64,000 bases of DNA from Pseudomonas sp. URMO17WK12:I2 (GCF_003253735.1 NZ_QKYW01000001.1:558001-622000), one strand, 5' to 3'; counted from the stretch's first letter, positions 47,876 through 57,001 are shown. Notes: a model not told the origin generated them from the sequence alone. A program made the numbers and translations.

Positions 47876-48553
47876 ATGACCTTTTCCATCGTCGGGCGCT
47901 GCCCGGACACCGGCCAGCTGGGCATCGCCATCAGCTCGTCGAGCATCGCCGTCGGCGCCCGCTGCCCCTGGCTGCGCGCCGGCGTGGGTGCGGTGGCCAC
48001 CCAGAACGTCACCCTCCCCGCCCTCGGCCCGCAGATTCTCGATTTGCTGGAACAGCAGGCGCTGGCGCCAAGCGATGCCCTGCAGCATGCCTTGAGCGCC
48101 AATGGCTGGAGCCAGTATCGCCAGGTGACGGTGATCGACAGCCAGGGCCGCACCGCGCTGTTCAGCGGCAAGGAGGCGCTGGGGCTGTACAACGCCGTGG
48201 CCGGCGAGCAGTGCGTGGCGGCGGGTAATCTGCTGGCAGGCGAGGCGGTGATCCAGGCGATGGTCGAGGCCTTCGAGAGCGCCAGCGGGCAACTGGCCGA
48301 CCGCCTGCTCGCCGCCATGCACGGGGCGATGGCCGCCGGCGGCGAAGCCGGCCCTGTGCACTCGGCGGCGCTCAAGGTGGTGGGCGATCTGGTGTGGCCG
48401 ATCATCGACCTGCGCGTCGATTGGGCGGATAGCGACCCCATCGGCCAACTCGATGGCCTGTGGCAAGCCTACCGCCCGCAGATGCAGGATTACCTGACCC
48501 GCGCCCTCGACCCCACGGCGGCGCCACGCTACGGAGTGCCGGGTGATGAATGA
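47876..48553 (+). CDS. DUF1028-family (Ntn-hydrolase-like) protein
   Basis: A 225-residue protein starting MTFSIVGRCPDTGQLGIAIS, the typical DUF1028 N-terminus. Other family parts are ARCPWLRAGVGAVATQ, GPQILDLLEQ and the DLRVDWADSDPI segment near the C-terminus. The fold is Ntn-hydrolase-like and members accompany RidA and amidohydrolase-type genes. The enzymatic role is unknown. An AGGAGG site precedes the ATG. Confidence 0.88.
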   Translation: MTFSIVGRCPDTGQLGIAISSSSIAVGARCPWLRAGVGAVATQNVTLPALGPQILDLLEQQALAPSDALQHALSANGWSQYRQVTVIDSQGRTALFSGKEALGLYNAVAGEQCVAAGNLLAGEAVIQAMVEAFESASGQLADRLLAAMHGAMAAGGEAGPVHSAALKVVGDLVWPIIDLRVDWADSDPIGQLDGLWQAYRPQMQDYLTRALDPTAAPRYGVPGDE

Positions 48554-49709
48554 GCCCACCAGCAGCGCCCTGCTCGAGCGGCTGATCGGTTTTGCCACGG
48601 TCAGCCGTGATTCCAATCTCGAGCTGATCGAATTCATCCGCGAGTACCTGGCCGGGTTCGGCGTCGCCAGCGAGCTGTTCCACAACGCCGAGGGCACCAA
48701 GGCCAACCTGTTCGCCACCATCGGCCCAACAAATCGCGGCGGCGTGGTGCTGTCCGGCCACACCGACGTGGTGCCGGTGGACGGCCAGGCCTGGACGGTC
48801 GAACCCTTCCAGCTGAGCGAGCGCGACGGGCGCCTGTACGGCCGTGGCACGGCGGACATGAAAGGCTTTATCGCCTGCGTGCTGGCGGCGGTGCCAGAGC
48901 TGGTGCAACGCCCGCTGCAGGTGCCGGTGCACCTGGCGTTTTCCTATGACGAGGAAGTCGGCTGCCTGGGCGTGCGCTCGATGCTCGCCGAGCTGGAAAA
49001 ACGCCCGCACAAACCGACCCTGTGCCTGATCGGCGAACCCACCGAACTCAAGCCCGTGCTCGGCCACAAGGGCAAGCTGGCGATGCGCTGCGAAGTGCAC
49101 GGCGCCGCCTGCCATTCGGCCTATGCGCCCTATGGCGTGAATGCCATCGAATATGCGGCGCGGCTGATCGGCCACCTTGGCGATATCGGCGCACGCCTGG
49201 CCCAATCCGAGCACCACGACCCACGCTTCGACCCGCCCTTCTCCACCGTGCAGACCGGCGTGATCAAGGGTGGCCGTGCGCTGAACATCGTGCCGGCCGA
49301 ATGCCAGTTCGATTTCGAGGTGCGCGCGTTGCCGGGCTTCGACGCGCAGAGCGTGGCGGATGAATTGCAGAATTACGCCGCCCAGCAACTGCTGCCGAAG
49401 ATGCAGGCGGTAAGCACCGCCAGCGATATCCGCCTGCAACCGCTGAGCGCTTATCCGGGCCTGGCCACACCACCCGACAGCGAAGCGGCCCGGTTGCTGG
49501 CCAGGCTCTGCGGCTCGAATGATTTCGGCACCGTGGCCTTCGGCACCGAAGGCGGCCTGTTCGACGGCGCCGGCATCCCCACCGTGGTCTGCGGCCCCGG
49601 CAGCATGGAGCAAGGCCACAAGCCCGACGAGTTCGTCAGCGTCGAGCAGCTGCAGGGCTGCGATGCGCTGCTGTCGAGGCTGGCGGATTATCTGTGCGAA
49701 CCGGTGTGA
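48546..49709 (+). CDS. M20-family deacetylase (ArgE/DapE type)
   Basis: A 387-residue zinc hydrolase. Metal ligands are visible in SGHTDVVPVDG (His, Asp), GRGTADMKGF (bridging Asp), SYDEEVGCLG (catalytic and metal Glu pair), GEPTELKP and the C-terminal GPGSMEQGHKPDEFV (His). It is closest in motif to acetylornithine deacetylases and would remove an N-acyl group from an amino compound. The ATG at 48546 overlaps the DUF1028 stop; a GTG lies 3 bp upstream. As last gene of the operon it may process the product of the monooxygenase step. Confidence 0.88.
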   Translation: MNEPTSSALLERLIGFATVSRDSNLELIEFIREYLAGFGVASELFHNAEGTKANLFATIGPTNRGGVVLSGHTDVVPVDGQAWTVEPFQLSERDGRLYGRGTADMKGFIACVLAAVPELVQRPLQVPVHLAFSYDEEVGCLGVRSMLAELEKRPHKPTLCLIGEPTELKPVLGHKGKLAMRCEVHGAACHSAYAPYGVNAIEYAARLIGHLGDIGARLAQSEHHDPRFDPPFSTVQTGVIKGGRALNIVPAECQFDFEVRALPGFDAQSVADELQNYAAQQLLPKMQAVSTASDIRLQPLSAYPGLATPPDSEAARLLARLCGSNDFGTVAFGTEGGLFDGAGIPTVVCGPGSMEQGHKPDEFVSVEQLQGCDALLSRLADYLCEPV

Positions 49710-49720
49710 TTCTTGATTTC

Positions 49721-50107
49721 TCGGGCATGGCCCGCTCCCACAGCGGTAGGGTGGATCGGGGCGCGTAGCGTGGGTTGAACAACGCGATACTCAGGGTATT
49801 TTCCCGGGTGTCGCTACGCTCGACCCGAGCTACGTTCCCCGTGGGAGCGCGCCATGCGCGCGAAAAGATCGCGGGCATGGCCCGCTCCCACAGGTGTAGA
49901 TGCTGATATCAGCGCGGTAGGGCGTACTCGCGAAGCAGTACGCCTTTGCGTTCTGCCAGGTTTGCCATGGTTTGGCGGACTGCTCGCTTCGCTACGAGCG
50001 GCCGGCGTCCCGGTCCGCCCTACGAGCTGCGCTCGCCCCGGACAACAATCAATAATGTGGGAGCGCGCCATGCGCGCGAAAAAATCGCGGGCATGGCCCG
50101 CTCCCAC
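49721..50107. repeat. REP-type hairpins
   Basis: A half copy at 49721-49741 and two full 51-bp copies at 49841-49891 and 50057-50107. Each full copy begins GTGGGAGCGCGCCATGCGCG and ends GCGGGCATGGCCCGCTCCCAC (shown here from its last 21 bases shortened: GGCATGGCCCGCTCCCAC), a long imperfect palindrome. This is the familiar Pseudomonas REP form. The 436-bp gap 49710-50145 holds these repeats and one 107-bp repeat but no gene. Confidence 0.8.
49917..50023. repeat. 107-bp intergenic repeat, copy 1
   Basis: Starts GTAGGGCGTACTCGCGAAGC and ends TCCGCCCTAC, so the ends are inverted repeats (GTAGGGCG/CGCCCTAC-like). Inner parts differ from copy 2 at 52496, but the first 28 bp are identical and CTACGAGCGGCCGGCGT is shared. 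Confidence 0.75.
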
Positions 50108-50145
50108 AGAAATTGCGCTGACAGTTGCCTCACCTACCGTCACTT

Positions 50146-51069
50146 CTACTCAGCGCCCGGCTCACTCAACGCCCCCAAGCGCTCGCGGCAAAAATCCACG
50201 AACAGCTGCGCCGGCTTGGTGAGCTGGCCGCGTTTCAGGCGCGCGGCCACCAGCCCCGAGGTGGCCACCGGCTCGGTGATATCCACGGTGACCACGCGCT
50301 TGCCGTCGTAGGTGCATTCGGAGTGCGGCTTGGTGACCAGCAGCGAAAAGCCGAAGCCCTGGCCGACCATGCCGCGCACCATCTCGATGGACGGTGAGCT
50401 GAAGACGATATTGGGGGTCAGCCCCAACTCGTGGAACAGGCTGACGAAGTAGGTACGGCTCGGTGGCACGTCGAGCAGGATCATCGGTTCCAGGCACAGG
50501 TCGCGCAGCGACACCTGGGCCTGGCCGGCGAAACGGTGCTGCTCGGGCAGCAGCACGTAGGGCTTCTGTGCGGGCATCAACGGCTCGGTGGCGATGGTGC
50601 CGTCGAGGTCGTGCTCGTAGAGAAACGCCAGGTCGAATGCGCCAGCGGTCAGGCCCTGTACCAGCTCCTGCTGCTCACCATCGCGGATGCGGATGTCCAC
50701 GCCCGGATAGCGTTCGCGAAAGCCGGCGATCAGCTGCGGCAGGTAGAGCGGCGCCACCGTCTCGAAGCAGCCGATATCGATCTGCCCGGCGACGATGTCG
50801 TTGTCGGCCAAGGCGTTCTGCTCGAACTCGCGGGCCATGCGCAGCAGTTGCTGGGCCTTCTCGTAGAAGCGCGCGCCGCTCGGCGTGAGCGACACACCCT
50901 GGGCGTGGTGGCGGATGAACAGCTGCACTCCGAAGCTCTCTTCCAACCCCTTGATCGCCGTGGAGATGGACGGCTGGGCGATATACAGCTGGCGCGAAGC
51001 CTCGGCCACGCTGCCCGCTTCCACCGTGGTGACGAAGTACTTGAGTTGCCGCAGGGTGTAGGAAGCCAC
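50146..51069 (-). CDS. LysR-family transcriptional regulator
   Basis: A 307-residue protein with an N-terminal winged HTH (YTLRQLKYFVTTVEAGSVAE, then IAQPSISTAIKGLEESFG) and the LysR effector-binding domain. The GTG at 51069 gives the standard LysR length; a TTG at 51087 would add six residues. It is divergent from the binding-protein gene at 51359 and close to the four-gene operon, so it is a likely regulator of one or both. Effector unknown. Confidence 0.88.
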   Translation of the reverse strand: MASYTLRQLKYFVTTVEAGSVAEASRQLYIAQPSISTAIKGLEESFGVQLFIRHHAQGVSLTPSGARFYEKAQQLLRMAREFEQNALADNDIVAGQIDIGCFETVAPLYLPQLIAGFRERYPGVDIRIRDGEQQELVQGLTAGAFDLAFLYEHDLDGTIATEPLMPAQKPYVLLPEQHRFAGQAQVSLRDLCLEPMILLDVPPSRTYFVSLFHELGLTPNIVFSSPSIEMVRGMVGQGFGFSLLVTKPHSECTYDGKRVVTVDITEPVATSGLVAARLKRGQLTKPAQLFVDFCRERLGALSEPGAE

Positions 51070-51358
51070 GTGTCGATCTCGCTGCAATTACTGCCTGCAC
51101 CTTACTCCAACACGACGCCCTGGCGGGGCGTTGCCTTGCAAAGGTTTTTCGTAAGTCCCGAGCATATTTTTACTAATTTTCGTTCTTGCCCGACTGACGC
51201 ACCATGGCCCTCACCTGAACGACAGTTCCTGCCCGGCACGCACACCGGGCCACACAACAACAAAGATTTCGCTGACGCGTGACACAACGCGCCGCTTCGC
51301 CGCTTCGGCCCTACTGCCCCTGTTCTCACTACAACGAAAAAACAGCGAGGGAGTTTCC

Positions 51359-52411
51359 ATGTTCAAGCATTTGCGTCCATCCATCCGCGCCGCCATCGGC
51401 CTGTCCATGCTGGCCGGCGCCAGCAGCGCGGCGCTGGCCGACGACAGCCTCACGGTGATTTCCTTCGGCGGCGCCACCAAGGTCGCGCAGACCGCCGCCT
51501 ACTTCAAACCCTTCGAGCAGAGCGGTGCCGCCCGGGTGGTCGCTGGCGAATACAACGGCGAGCTGTCCAAGGTCAAAGCCATGGTCGATGTCGGCCAGGT
51601 GACCTGGGACGTGGTCGAGGTGGAAAGCCCCGAGCTGCAGCGCGGCTGCGAAGAGGGCCTGTTCGAGCGCATCGACCCGGCCATTCTCGGCGATGCCAAC
51701 CAGTACATTCCCGGCACCGTGAGCGAATGCGGCGTGGCCACCTACGTGTGGTCGATGGTGATGGCCTACAACGGCGACAAGCTGAAGACCGCCCCTACCT
51801 CCTGGGCGGATTTCTGGGACCTGGAGAAATTCCCCGGCAAGCGTGGCCTGCGCAAGAGCGCCAAGTACACCCTCGAAGCCGCCCTGCTGGCTGACGGCGT
51901 GAGCCGCGAGGAGCTGTACAAGGTGCTTGGCACGCCGGAAGGCGTCGACCGCGCCTTCAAGAAACTCGACGCCATCAAAGGCTCCATCCAGTGGTGGGAA
52001 GCCGGTGCCCAGCCGCCGCAGTGGCTGCTGGCTGGTGACGTGACCCTGTCCGCGGCCTACAACGGCCGTATCGGCGTGGCCCAGAAGGAAGGCGCCAACC
52101 TGAAGATCTCCTGGAGCGGTAGCCTCTACGACCCCGAGCACTGGGCCATCGTCAAGGGCAGCCCGAACAAGGCCCTGGCCGAACGCTTCATCCAGTTCGC
52201 CAGCCAGGCGGATACTCAGAAGGTGTTCTCCAGCCAGATTCCCTACGGCCCGGTACACAAGCAGACCCTGCCGCAACTGCCGGCCGACGTGCAGGCGCAA
52301 CTGCCGACCGCCGAGGCCAACATGGCCGGCGCGCAGCTGGTGAATGCCGAGTTCTGGATCGACCATGGCGAGGAGCTGGAAGAGCGCTTCAACGGCTGGG
52401 CCGCGCGCTGA
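51359..52411 (+). CDS. Periplasmic ABC substrate-binding protein (polyamine/PotD-like)
   Basis: A 350-residue protein with a signal peptide (AAIGLSMLAGASSAALADDS, cleavage after ALA). The mature protein resembles the PotD/PotF/iron family (DSLTVISFGGATKVAQTAAY; VTWDVVEVESPELQRGCEEG; EKFPGKRGLRKSAKYTLEAA). No ABC permease or ATPase is adjacent, so it works with components elsewhere or as an orphan. A hairpin terminator follows after the second 107-bp repeat. Confidence 0.88.
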   Translation: MFKHLRPSIRAAIGLSMLAGASSAALADDSLTVISFGGATKVAQTAAYFKPFEQSGAARVVAGEYNGELSKVKAMVDVGQVTWDVVEVESPELQRGCEEGLFERIDPAILGDANQYIPGTVSECGVATYVWSMVMAYNGDKLKTAPTSWADFWDLEKFPGKRGLRKSAKYTLEAALLADGVSREELYKVLGTPEGVDRAFKKLDAIKGSIQWWEAGAQPPQWLLAGDVTLSAAYNGRIGVAQKEGANLKISWSGSLYDPEHWAIVKGSPNKALAERFIQFASQADTQKVFSSQIPYGPVHKQTLPQLPADVQAQLPTAEANMAGAQLVNAEFWIDHGEELEERFNGWAAR

Positions 52412-52495
52412 TCGGCTAGCGGCATGAGTAAAATAGCATTACGCCTTCGGACGACGTGTCATTGATTGCGCGATTTGCACTTACTGTAGGGCGTA

Positions 52496-52602
52496 CTCGC
52501 GAAGCAGTACGCCGCTGGGCGCGAGTTGTGGTGGCGAACCTGGCGTGAATCGGAGGACTGTTCGCGGGCGCTACGAGCGGCCGGCGTTCAGGTTCGCCCT
52601 AC
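52496..52602. repeat. 107-bp intergenic repeat, copy 2
   Basis: Same length and ends as copy 1 (49917-50023): GTAGGGCGTACTCGCGAAGC at the left, CGCCCTAC at the right. Its inner sequence differs, which fits compensating divergence within a hairpin or MITE-like element. Confidence 0.75.
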
Positions 52603-52616
52603 ACACTGATAAGAGA

Positions 52617-52636
52617 AAGGGGCCTTGCGGCCCCTT
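52617..52636. terminator. Bidirectional terminator
   Basis: AAGGGGCC-TTGC-GGCCCCTT hairpin followed by CTTTC, between the convergent binding-protein gene and the hydrolase gene. Confidence 0.8.
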
Positions 52637-52650
52637 CTTTCGTCTCTGGT

Positions 52651-53499
52651 TCAGTCAGCCTGCACGGTAACCTGCTGCTGCTCACCCAGCCCGGCGATAC
52701 CCAGCCTGATGGTCTGCCCGGCGCGCAGGAACACCGGGGTGGGCTTGATGCCCAGGCCCACTCCCGGCGGCGTGCCGGTGGAGATCACGTCGCCCGGCTG
52801 CAGGCTCATGCAGCGGCTCAGGTAGGCGATCAATTGCGGCACGTTGAAGATCAGCGTGCGCGTGTTGCCCTGCTGGTAACGATGACCGTCGACCTCCAGC
52901 CACATGTCCAGCGTGTGCGGGTCGGCGATTTCGTCGCGGGTCACCAGCCACGGGCCGAGCGGGCCGAAGGTATCGAAACCCTTGCCCTTGTCCCAGCTGC
53001 CGCCGCGTTCGAGCTGCCACTCGCGCTCGGACACGTCGTTGATCACGCAGTAGCCGGCGACGTGCTCCATGGCGTTGGCTTCGTCGATGTAGCGCCCGCC
53101 CTTGCCGATCACCACGCCCAGTTCCACTTCCCAGTCGGTCTTGGTCGAGCCGCGGGGAATCTCGATGGCGTCGTTGGGGCCGCAGATGGCGCTGGTCCAC
53201 TTGTTGAAGATGATCGGCTCCTTGGGCACCTCCATCCCCGACTCGGCGGCATGATCGGCATAGTTGAGGCCGATGCACACGAACTTGCCGACCTGGCCGA
53301 CGCAGGCGCCGATGCGCGGGTTGCCGGTCACCAGCGGCAGGCTGGCCGGGTCGAGCTGCGCCAGCGCGGCGAGGCCTACAGGCGTCAGCACGTCGCCGGC
53401 AATATCGGCCACATGCCCGGAGAGGTCACGAATCTGGTTGTCGGCGTCCAGCAGGCCTGGCTTCTCTGCGCCCTTGGCGCCGTAACGTAGCAGTTTCAT
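52651..53499 (-). CDS. FAH-family hydrolase (2,4-diketo-3-deoxy sugar-acid type)
   Basis: A 282-residue protein of the fumarylacetoacetate hydrolase family (MKLLRYGAKGAEKPGLLDAD). Metal/active site parts are GLNYADHAAESG, the acidic WEVELGVVIGKGG, and the VSEREWQLERGGSWDKGKGF then DTFGPLGPWLVT region. Together with the adjacent dehydrogenase it fits the route of L-fuconate/L-rhamnonate breakdown, where a 2,4-diketo-3-deoxy acid is split into pyruvate and a hydroxy acid. Last gene of the hydrolase-SDR-MFS operon. Exact substrate inferred. Confidence 0.85.
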   Translation of the reverse strand: MKLLRYGAKGAEKPGLLDADNQIRDLSGHVADIAGDVLTPVGLAALAQLDPASLPLVTGNPRIGACVGQVGKFVCIGLNYADHAAESGMEVPKEPIIFNKWTSAICGPNDAIEIPRGSTKTDWEVELGVVIGKGGRYIDEANAMEHVAGYCVINDVSEREWQLERGGSWDKGKGFDTFGPLGPWLVTRDEIADPHTLDMWLEVDGHRYQQGNTRTLIFNVPQLIAYLSRCMSLQPGDVISTGTPPGVGLGIKPTPVFLRAGQTIRLGIAGLGEQQQVTVQAD

Positions 53500-53527
53500 G
53501 TGGGGTCCTTGTTCAGGTTCAAGACGA

Positions 53528-54271
53528 TCAGACGCTCATGCCGCCATCGATCACATGCAGCGCACCAGTGGTGTAGGAAGACGCATCGGAGCCAAGGTAC
53601 AGCACCAGCCGGGCGATTTCCTCGGCGCTGCCGAGGCGCCCCATGGGCTGACGGGCGACGAACTGGCCGTATACCTGCTCCTCCGCCACGCCCTGCAACG
53701 CAGCCTGTTCGGCAATGCGCGCACGCAGCGAGGGCGAGTCGACGGTGCCCGGGCAGATGGCGTTGCAGCGAACGCCCTGAGCGATGTAGTCGGCGGCCAC
53801 CGACTTGGTCAGGCCGACCACCGCTGCCTTGCTGGCGGTATAGGCACAGCGGTTGGGCACGCCCTTGATGCTCGACGCCACCGAGGCCATGTTGATGATC
53901 GAGCCACCACCGCGGGCCAGCATGCCCGGCAGCGTGGCGCGGATCATCCGGTACATGGCGGTGACGTTGAGCTGCAGCGAGCGCTCCCAGGCGGCCTCGT
54001 CGCAGCCCAGAATGCTGCCGGCGTGCACGTAGCCCGCGCAGTTGAACAGCACGTCCAGCGCGCCGATCTGTTCACTGAGGGCGGCGATGGCCTGGGGCGA
54101 GGTGACGTCCAAGTGCAAGGCCGTAAGGCCCGGCACCTCCTGCAGCGCTCTGATGTCGATGTCGGTGGCGATCACCTCGGCGCCCGCGGCCGCGAAGGCC
54201 CGGGCGCTGGCCAGGCCGATGCCCTGGCCGGCAGCGGTGATCAGCACGCGTTTGCCGTGCATCTCGCTCAT
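53528..54271 (-). CDS. SDR dehydrogenase (2-keto-3-deoxy sugar-acid type)
   Basis: A 247-residue short-chain dehydrogenase. It has the cofactor loop TAAGQGIGLASARAFAAAG, an acidic residue after the second strand (ATDID; NAD preference), NCAGYVHAG, and the catalytic Ser/Tyr/Lys set (NMASVASS...YTASKAA). It resembles L-2-keto-3-deoxyfuconate 4-dehydrogenase and would oxidise the product of a sugar-acid dehydratase for the FAH hydrolase. Overlaps the MFS gene stop by 4 bp. Confidence 0.88.
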   Translation of the reverse strand: MSEMHGKRVLITAAGQGIGLASARAFAAAGAEVIATDIDIRALQEVPGLTALHLDVTSPQAIAALSEQIGALDVLFNCAGYVHAGSILGCDEAAWERSLQLNVTAMYRMIRATLPGMLARGGGSIINMASVASSIKGVPNRCAYTASKAAVVGLTKSVAADYIAQGVRCNAICPGTVDSPSLRARIAEQAALQGVAEEQVYGQFVARQPMGRLGSAEEIARLVLYLGSDASSYTTGALHVIDGGMSV

Positions 54272-55662
54272 GCTTTCTCCAGGGTCAGGCTGCCCGTAGG
54301 CGTGGCGACCGGCGTGCGGCTGGGCGTGCCGAGCATGCTGCGCGGGATGGCCATGATCAGCGCGCCGCTGACGAACAGGCAGCCAGCCAGTACGTAGGTG
54401 CCGTTGTTGATGTCGCCGGTCATGGTTTCCGCCATGGCGGTGATCATCGAGCCGGTGAAGCCGGACAGGTTGCCGAACGAGTTGATGATGCCGATGCCGG
54501 CCGCCGCGGCGATGCCGGACAGCACAGTGCCGGGCAGCGTCCAGTAGATCGGCATCAGGCTGAGGATGCCGGAGGCGGCGACGCTCAGGAACAGTACCGA
54601 GAGCACGATGTCATGGGCGAAGTAGGCGCTGAGCATCAGCCCGACACCGCCGATGAAGGCCGGGATCGCGGCGTGCAGGCGGCGCTCGCCGGTGCGGTTG
54701 GAGTGGCGGGCATTGAGCAGCATCGCCACCGCGGCCACGCCGTAGGGAATCGCGGTCAGCAGGCCGATGTGCAGGCTGCTGGTGATACCGGCGCTCTTGA
54801 TGATCGACGGCATCCAGAACGCCAGCCCGTAGAAGCCGGTGTTGAAGGTCAGGAGGATCAGCACCAGCAACCACACCCGCGGGTTGAGGAAGGCTTCGCT
54901 CAGGCGCGACGCCTTGCCGCTGTTGTCCTGCTGCAGGTTGGCCTTGAGCATGGCCTTCTCGGCGGCGGACAGCCACTTGGCCTTGTCGATGTTGTCGCAC
55001 AGGCAAACGATCACCACGACGGCCATGACGATCGACGGCAGCCCCTCGATCAGCAGCATCCACTGCCAGCCGGACAGCCCGTGCACACCCTGCATCGCGG
55101 TCATCAGCCAGCCGGACAGCATGCCGCCCAGCACCAGGCTGACCGGCAGTGCCAGCAGGAAGCCGGACATCACGCGGCTCTGCCGGTGGGTCGGGAACCA
55201 GTAGTTGAGGTACAGGATCACGCCCGGGAAAAAGCCCGCCTCGCAGATGCCGAGCAGGAAACGCAGGCTGTAGAACATGGTGCTCGACTGGATGCCGAAG
55301 AACTGCGCCAGCGGCACGGTGAAGGCCACGGCCATCGACACCAGCGCCCAGGTCAGCATGATGCGGGCGATCCAGAAACGCGCGCCGAGGCGGTGCAGCA
55401 ACAGGTTGCTCGGCACTTCGAACAGGAAATAGCCCCAGAAGAACATGCTCGCGCCGAGGGCGTAGACGGTGTTGCTGAACTGCAGGTCTTCGAGCATATC
55501 CAGCTTGGCGAAGCCGATATTGACCCGGTCGAGGTAGGCCGCCATGTAGCACAGCAGCAGGATGGGCAGGATGCGCAAGATGACCTTGCGGTATGTGCGA
55601 TCCTCGAAGGAACTGTCGTGGTCGCGTGCTGGCGCGGCCGATTGCTCGGTACGTGATTGCAT
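54268..55662 (-). CDS. MFS sugar-acid/anion:cation symporter
   Basis: A 464-residue permease with about twelve membrane segments, of the ACS (anion:cation symporter) type. It has the motif LDRVNIGFAKLDM after segment 1, GICEAGFFPGVILYLNYWFP in segment 4-5, and SRVMSGFLLALPVS. Family members carry galactonate, glucarate, tartrate and similar acids. It begins the operon leading to the SDR and hydrolase genes, so it probably imports their substrate acid. The ATG at 55662 is preferred to a start 27 bp upstream. Confidence 0.9.
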   Translation of the reverse strand: MQSRTEQSAAPARDHDSSFEDRTYRKVILRILPILLLCYMAAYLDRVNIGFAKLDMLEDLQFSNTVYALGASMFFWGYFLFEVPSNLLLHRLGARFWIARIMLTWALVSMAVAFTVPLAQFFGIQSSTMFYSLRFLLGICEAGFFPGVILYLNYWFPTHRQSRVMSGFLLALPVSLVLGGMLSGWLMTAMQGVHGLSGWQWMLLIEGLPSIVMAVVVIVCLCDNIDKAKWLSAAEKAMLKANLQQDNSGKASRLSEAFLNPRVWLLVLILLTFNTGFYGLAFWMPSIIKSAGITSSLHIGLLTAIPYGVAAVAMLLNARHSNRTGERRLHAAIPAFIGGVGLMLSAYFAHDIVLSVLFLSVAASGILSLMPIYWTLPGTVLSGIAAAAGIGIINSFGNLSGFTGSMITAMAETMTGDINNGTYVLAGCLFVSGALIMAIPRSMLGTPSRTPVATPTGSLTLEKA

Positions 55663-55921
55663 GGTGATGACCCTTGGGCATGCGAGCATGCTGATTGTTT
55701 TTATTGAAATGGGCTTCGCCGGGCGGTGCCTGGCGACACTGCGGTTACAGCAGATAAGGCTCCCTGGCTGGTATGTGGGCCGCCCCGGCAGGCAGTGGCG
55801 CGCCCCATGGCGCAGCGCTGTGCAGGGGAATCAACGGCCATGGTGCTTACCCGACCGTGGTGACGATGGCCGGTAATCTATGCCGCGGATCGATTCAATC
55901 CCAATGGCATTTGCTGATTAA

Positions 55922-55942
55922 TCGATAACGTTGCGTTATCGA
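55922..55942. promoter_or_regulatory. 21-bp palindrome, copy A (candidate LysR site)
   Basis: TCGATAAC-N5-GTTATCGA, immediately beyond the LysR gene's stop and 260 bp upstream of the MFS ATG. It matches the palindrome at 56902 in arms and spacing. Confidence 0.6.
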
Positions 55943-55943
55943 A

Positions 55944-56885
55944 TCAGTCCCGCTCGCGCTGTGCATTGGCGAGCAGGATGTCGGCGAACTCGCGAGCCGG
56001 ACCGAGCAGCTGATCGCCTTTGCGAGTAAGAATCCCGTAGTCCTGGGGCATCAGGTAGAACGGCGTGTCGAGCTTTTTCAGCAAACCACTTTCCAGGTGC
56101 TCGACCACCATGGCCTCGGGCAACATGCCGATCATCGGCCCGCCCTGCAGCACCTTGAGAAAGGTCTGCATGGAGATGGTGTCGATGGTGTTGCGCGGCA
56201 CGGCCACCTGCGCCCTGGCGAACACTTCTTCCATGCGCCCACGGATCGGCGTGCCCTTGGGGTAGAGAATCCACGGCCAGGTCACCAGTTGCTCCAGGGT
56301 CATGGGACCTGCTTCGCACAGCGGATGGCGGCTATTGACCACGATGCAGAATGGCTCCGGCGCCAGCGGCTGGAAGTCATAGCGCTGCTGCTGACTCTGT
56401 TCGGTGAAGCGGCCGATGGCCAGGTCCAGGTTGCGCTCCTCGAGCATTTCCATCAGGTGGTCGCTGGTCTGCTCGACCACCTCGATGGCCAGCAGCGGCC
56501 AACGCTGCTTGATCTGCACGATGGCCTCGGGCAGGGCCACCGCGGTGGCGGCGAAGATGCCGCCGACTTTCAGATGACCATGGCCGCCGGCACTGAGGTT
56601 GTTGATCTGCTCGACGAAGGTACGTGCGTCGTTCAAGGCCAGGTGAGCGTAGCGCAGCACCTGGGCGCCCAGTGGCGTGGGCTGCATGCTGCGCGGCAGG
56701 CGCTCGAACACGGCGAAGCCGAGCAGGCTCTCGATCTCCTTGAGCATCTTGCTCAGCGCCGGCTGGCTGAGATTCATCTGCTGCGCCGCCAGGTGCATGT
56801 TGCGGGTGCGGCCCAGGGTATCGAGGAGCGTCAGGTGGCGAAATTTCAGCCAGTTGCAGAAGCTCGAGAACGACAGATCCGACAT
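55944..56885 (-). CDS. LysR-family regulator of the sugar-acid genes
   Basis: A 313-residue LysR protein with the N-terminal HTH (LKFRHLTLLDTLGRTRNMHL then QQMNLSQPALSKMLKEIESL) and a two-lobed effector domain. It is similar to the GbpR/galactose-binding LysR type that controls sugar-acid genes. It lies between the leftward MFS-SDR-hydrolase operon and the rightward dehydratase genes, with matching 21-bp palindromes in both upstream regions, so it probably controls both. Confidence 0.88.
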   Translation of the reverse strand: MSDLSFSSFCNWLKFRHLTLLDTLGRTRNMHLAAQQMNLSQPALSKMLKEIESLLGFAVFERLPRSMQPTPLGAQVLRYAHLALNDARTFVEQINNLSAGGHGHLKVGGIFAATAVALPEAIVQIKQRWPLLAIEVVEQTSDHLMEMLEERNLDLAIGRFTEQSQQQRYDFQPLAPEPFCIVVNSRHPLCEAGPMTLEQLVTWPWILYPKGTPIRGRMEEVFARAQVAVPRNTIDTISMQTFLKVLQGGPMIGMLPEAMVVEHLESGLLKKLDTPFYLMPQDYGILTRKGDQLLGPAREFADILLANAQRERD

Positions 56886-56901
56886 GGGCAGCTCCAGACA
56901 T

Positions 56902-56922
56902 TCAATAACGTCAGGTTATTGA
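56902..56922. promoter_or_regulatory. 21-bp palindrome, copy B (candidate LysR site)
   Basis: TCAATAAC-N5-GTTATTGA, between the LysR start and the XylX-like gene, 80 bp before the latter's ATG. It shares the core RATAAC-N5-GTTATY with copy A. Confidence 0.7.
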
Positions 56923-57001
56923 TAATTGAAAATATGCCATTGGAGTTTATCCACATCGCCGCCTAGCTTGCAGTTTTTCATGCACCCCGGAATTCACCGC
57001 C

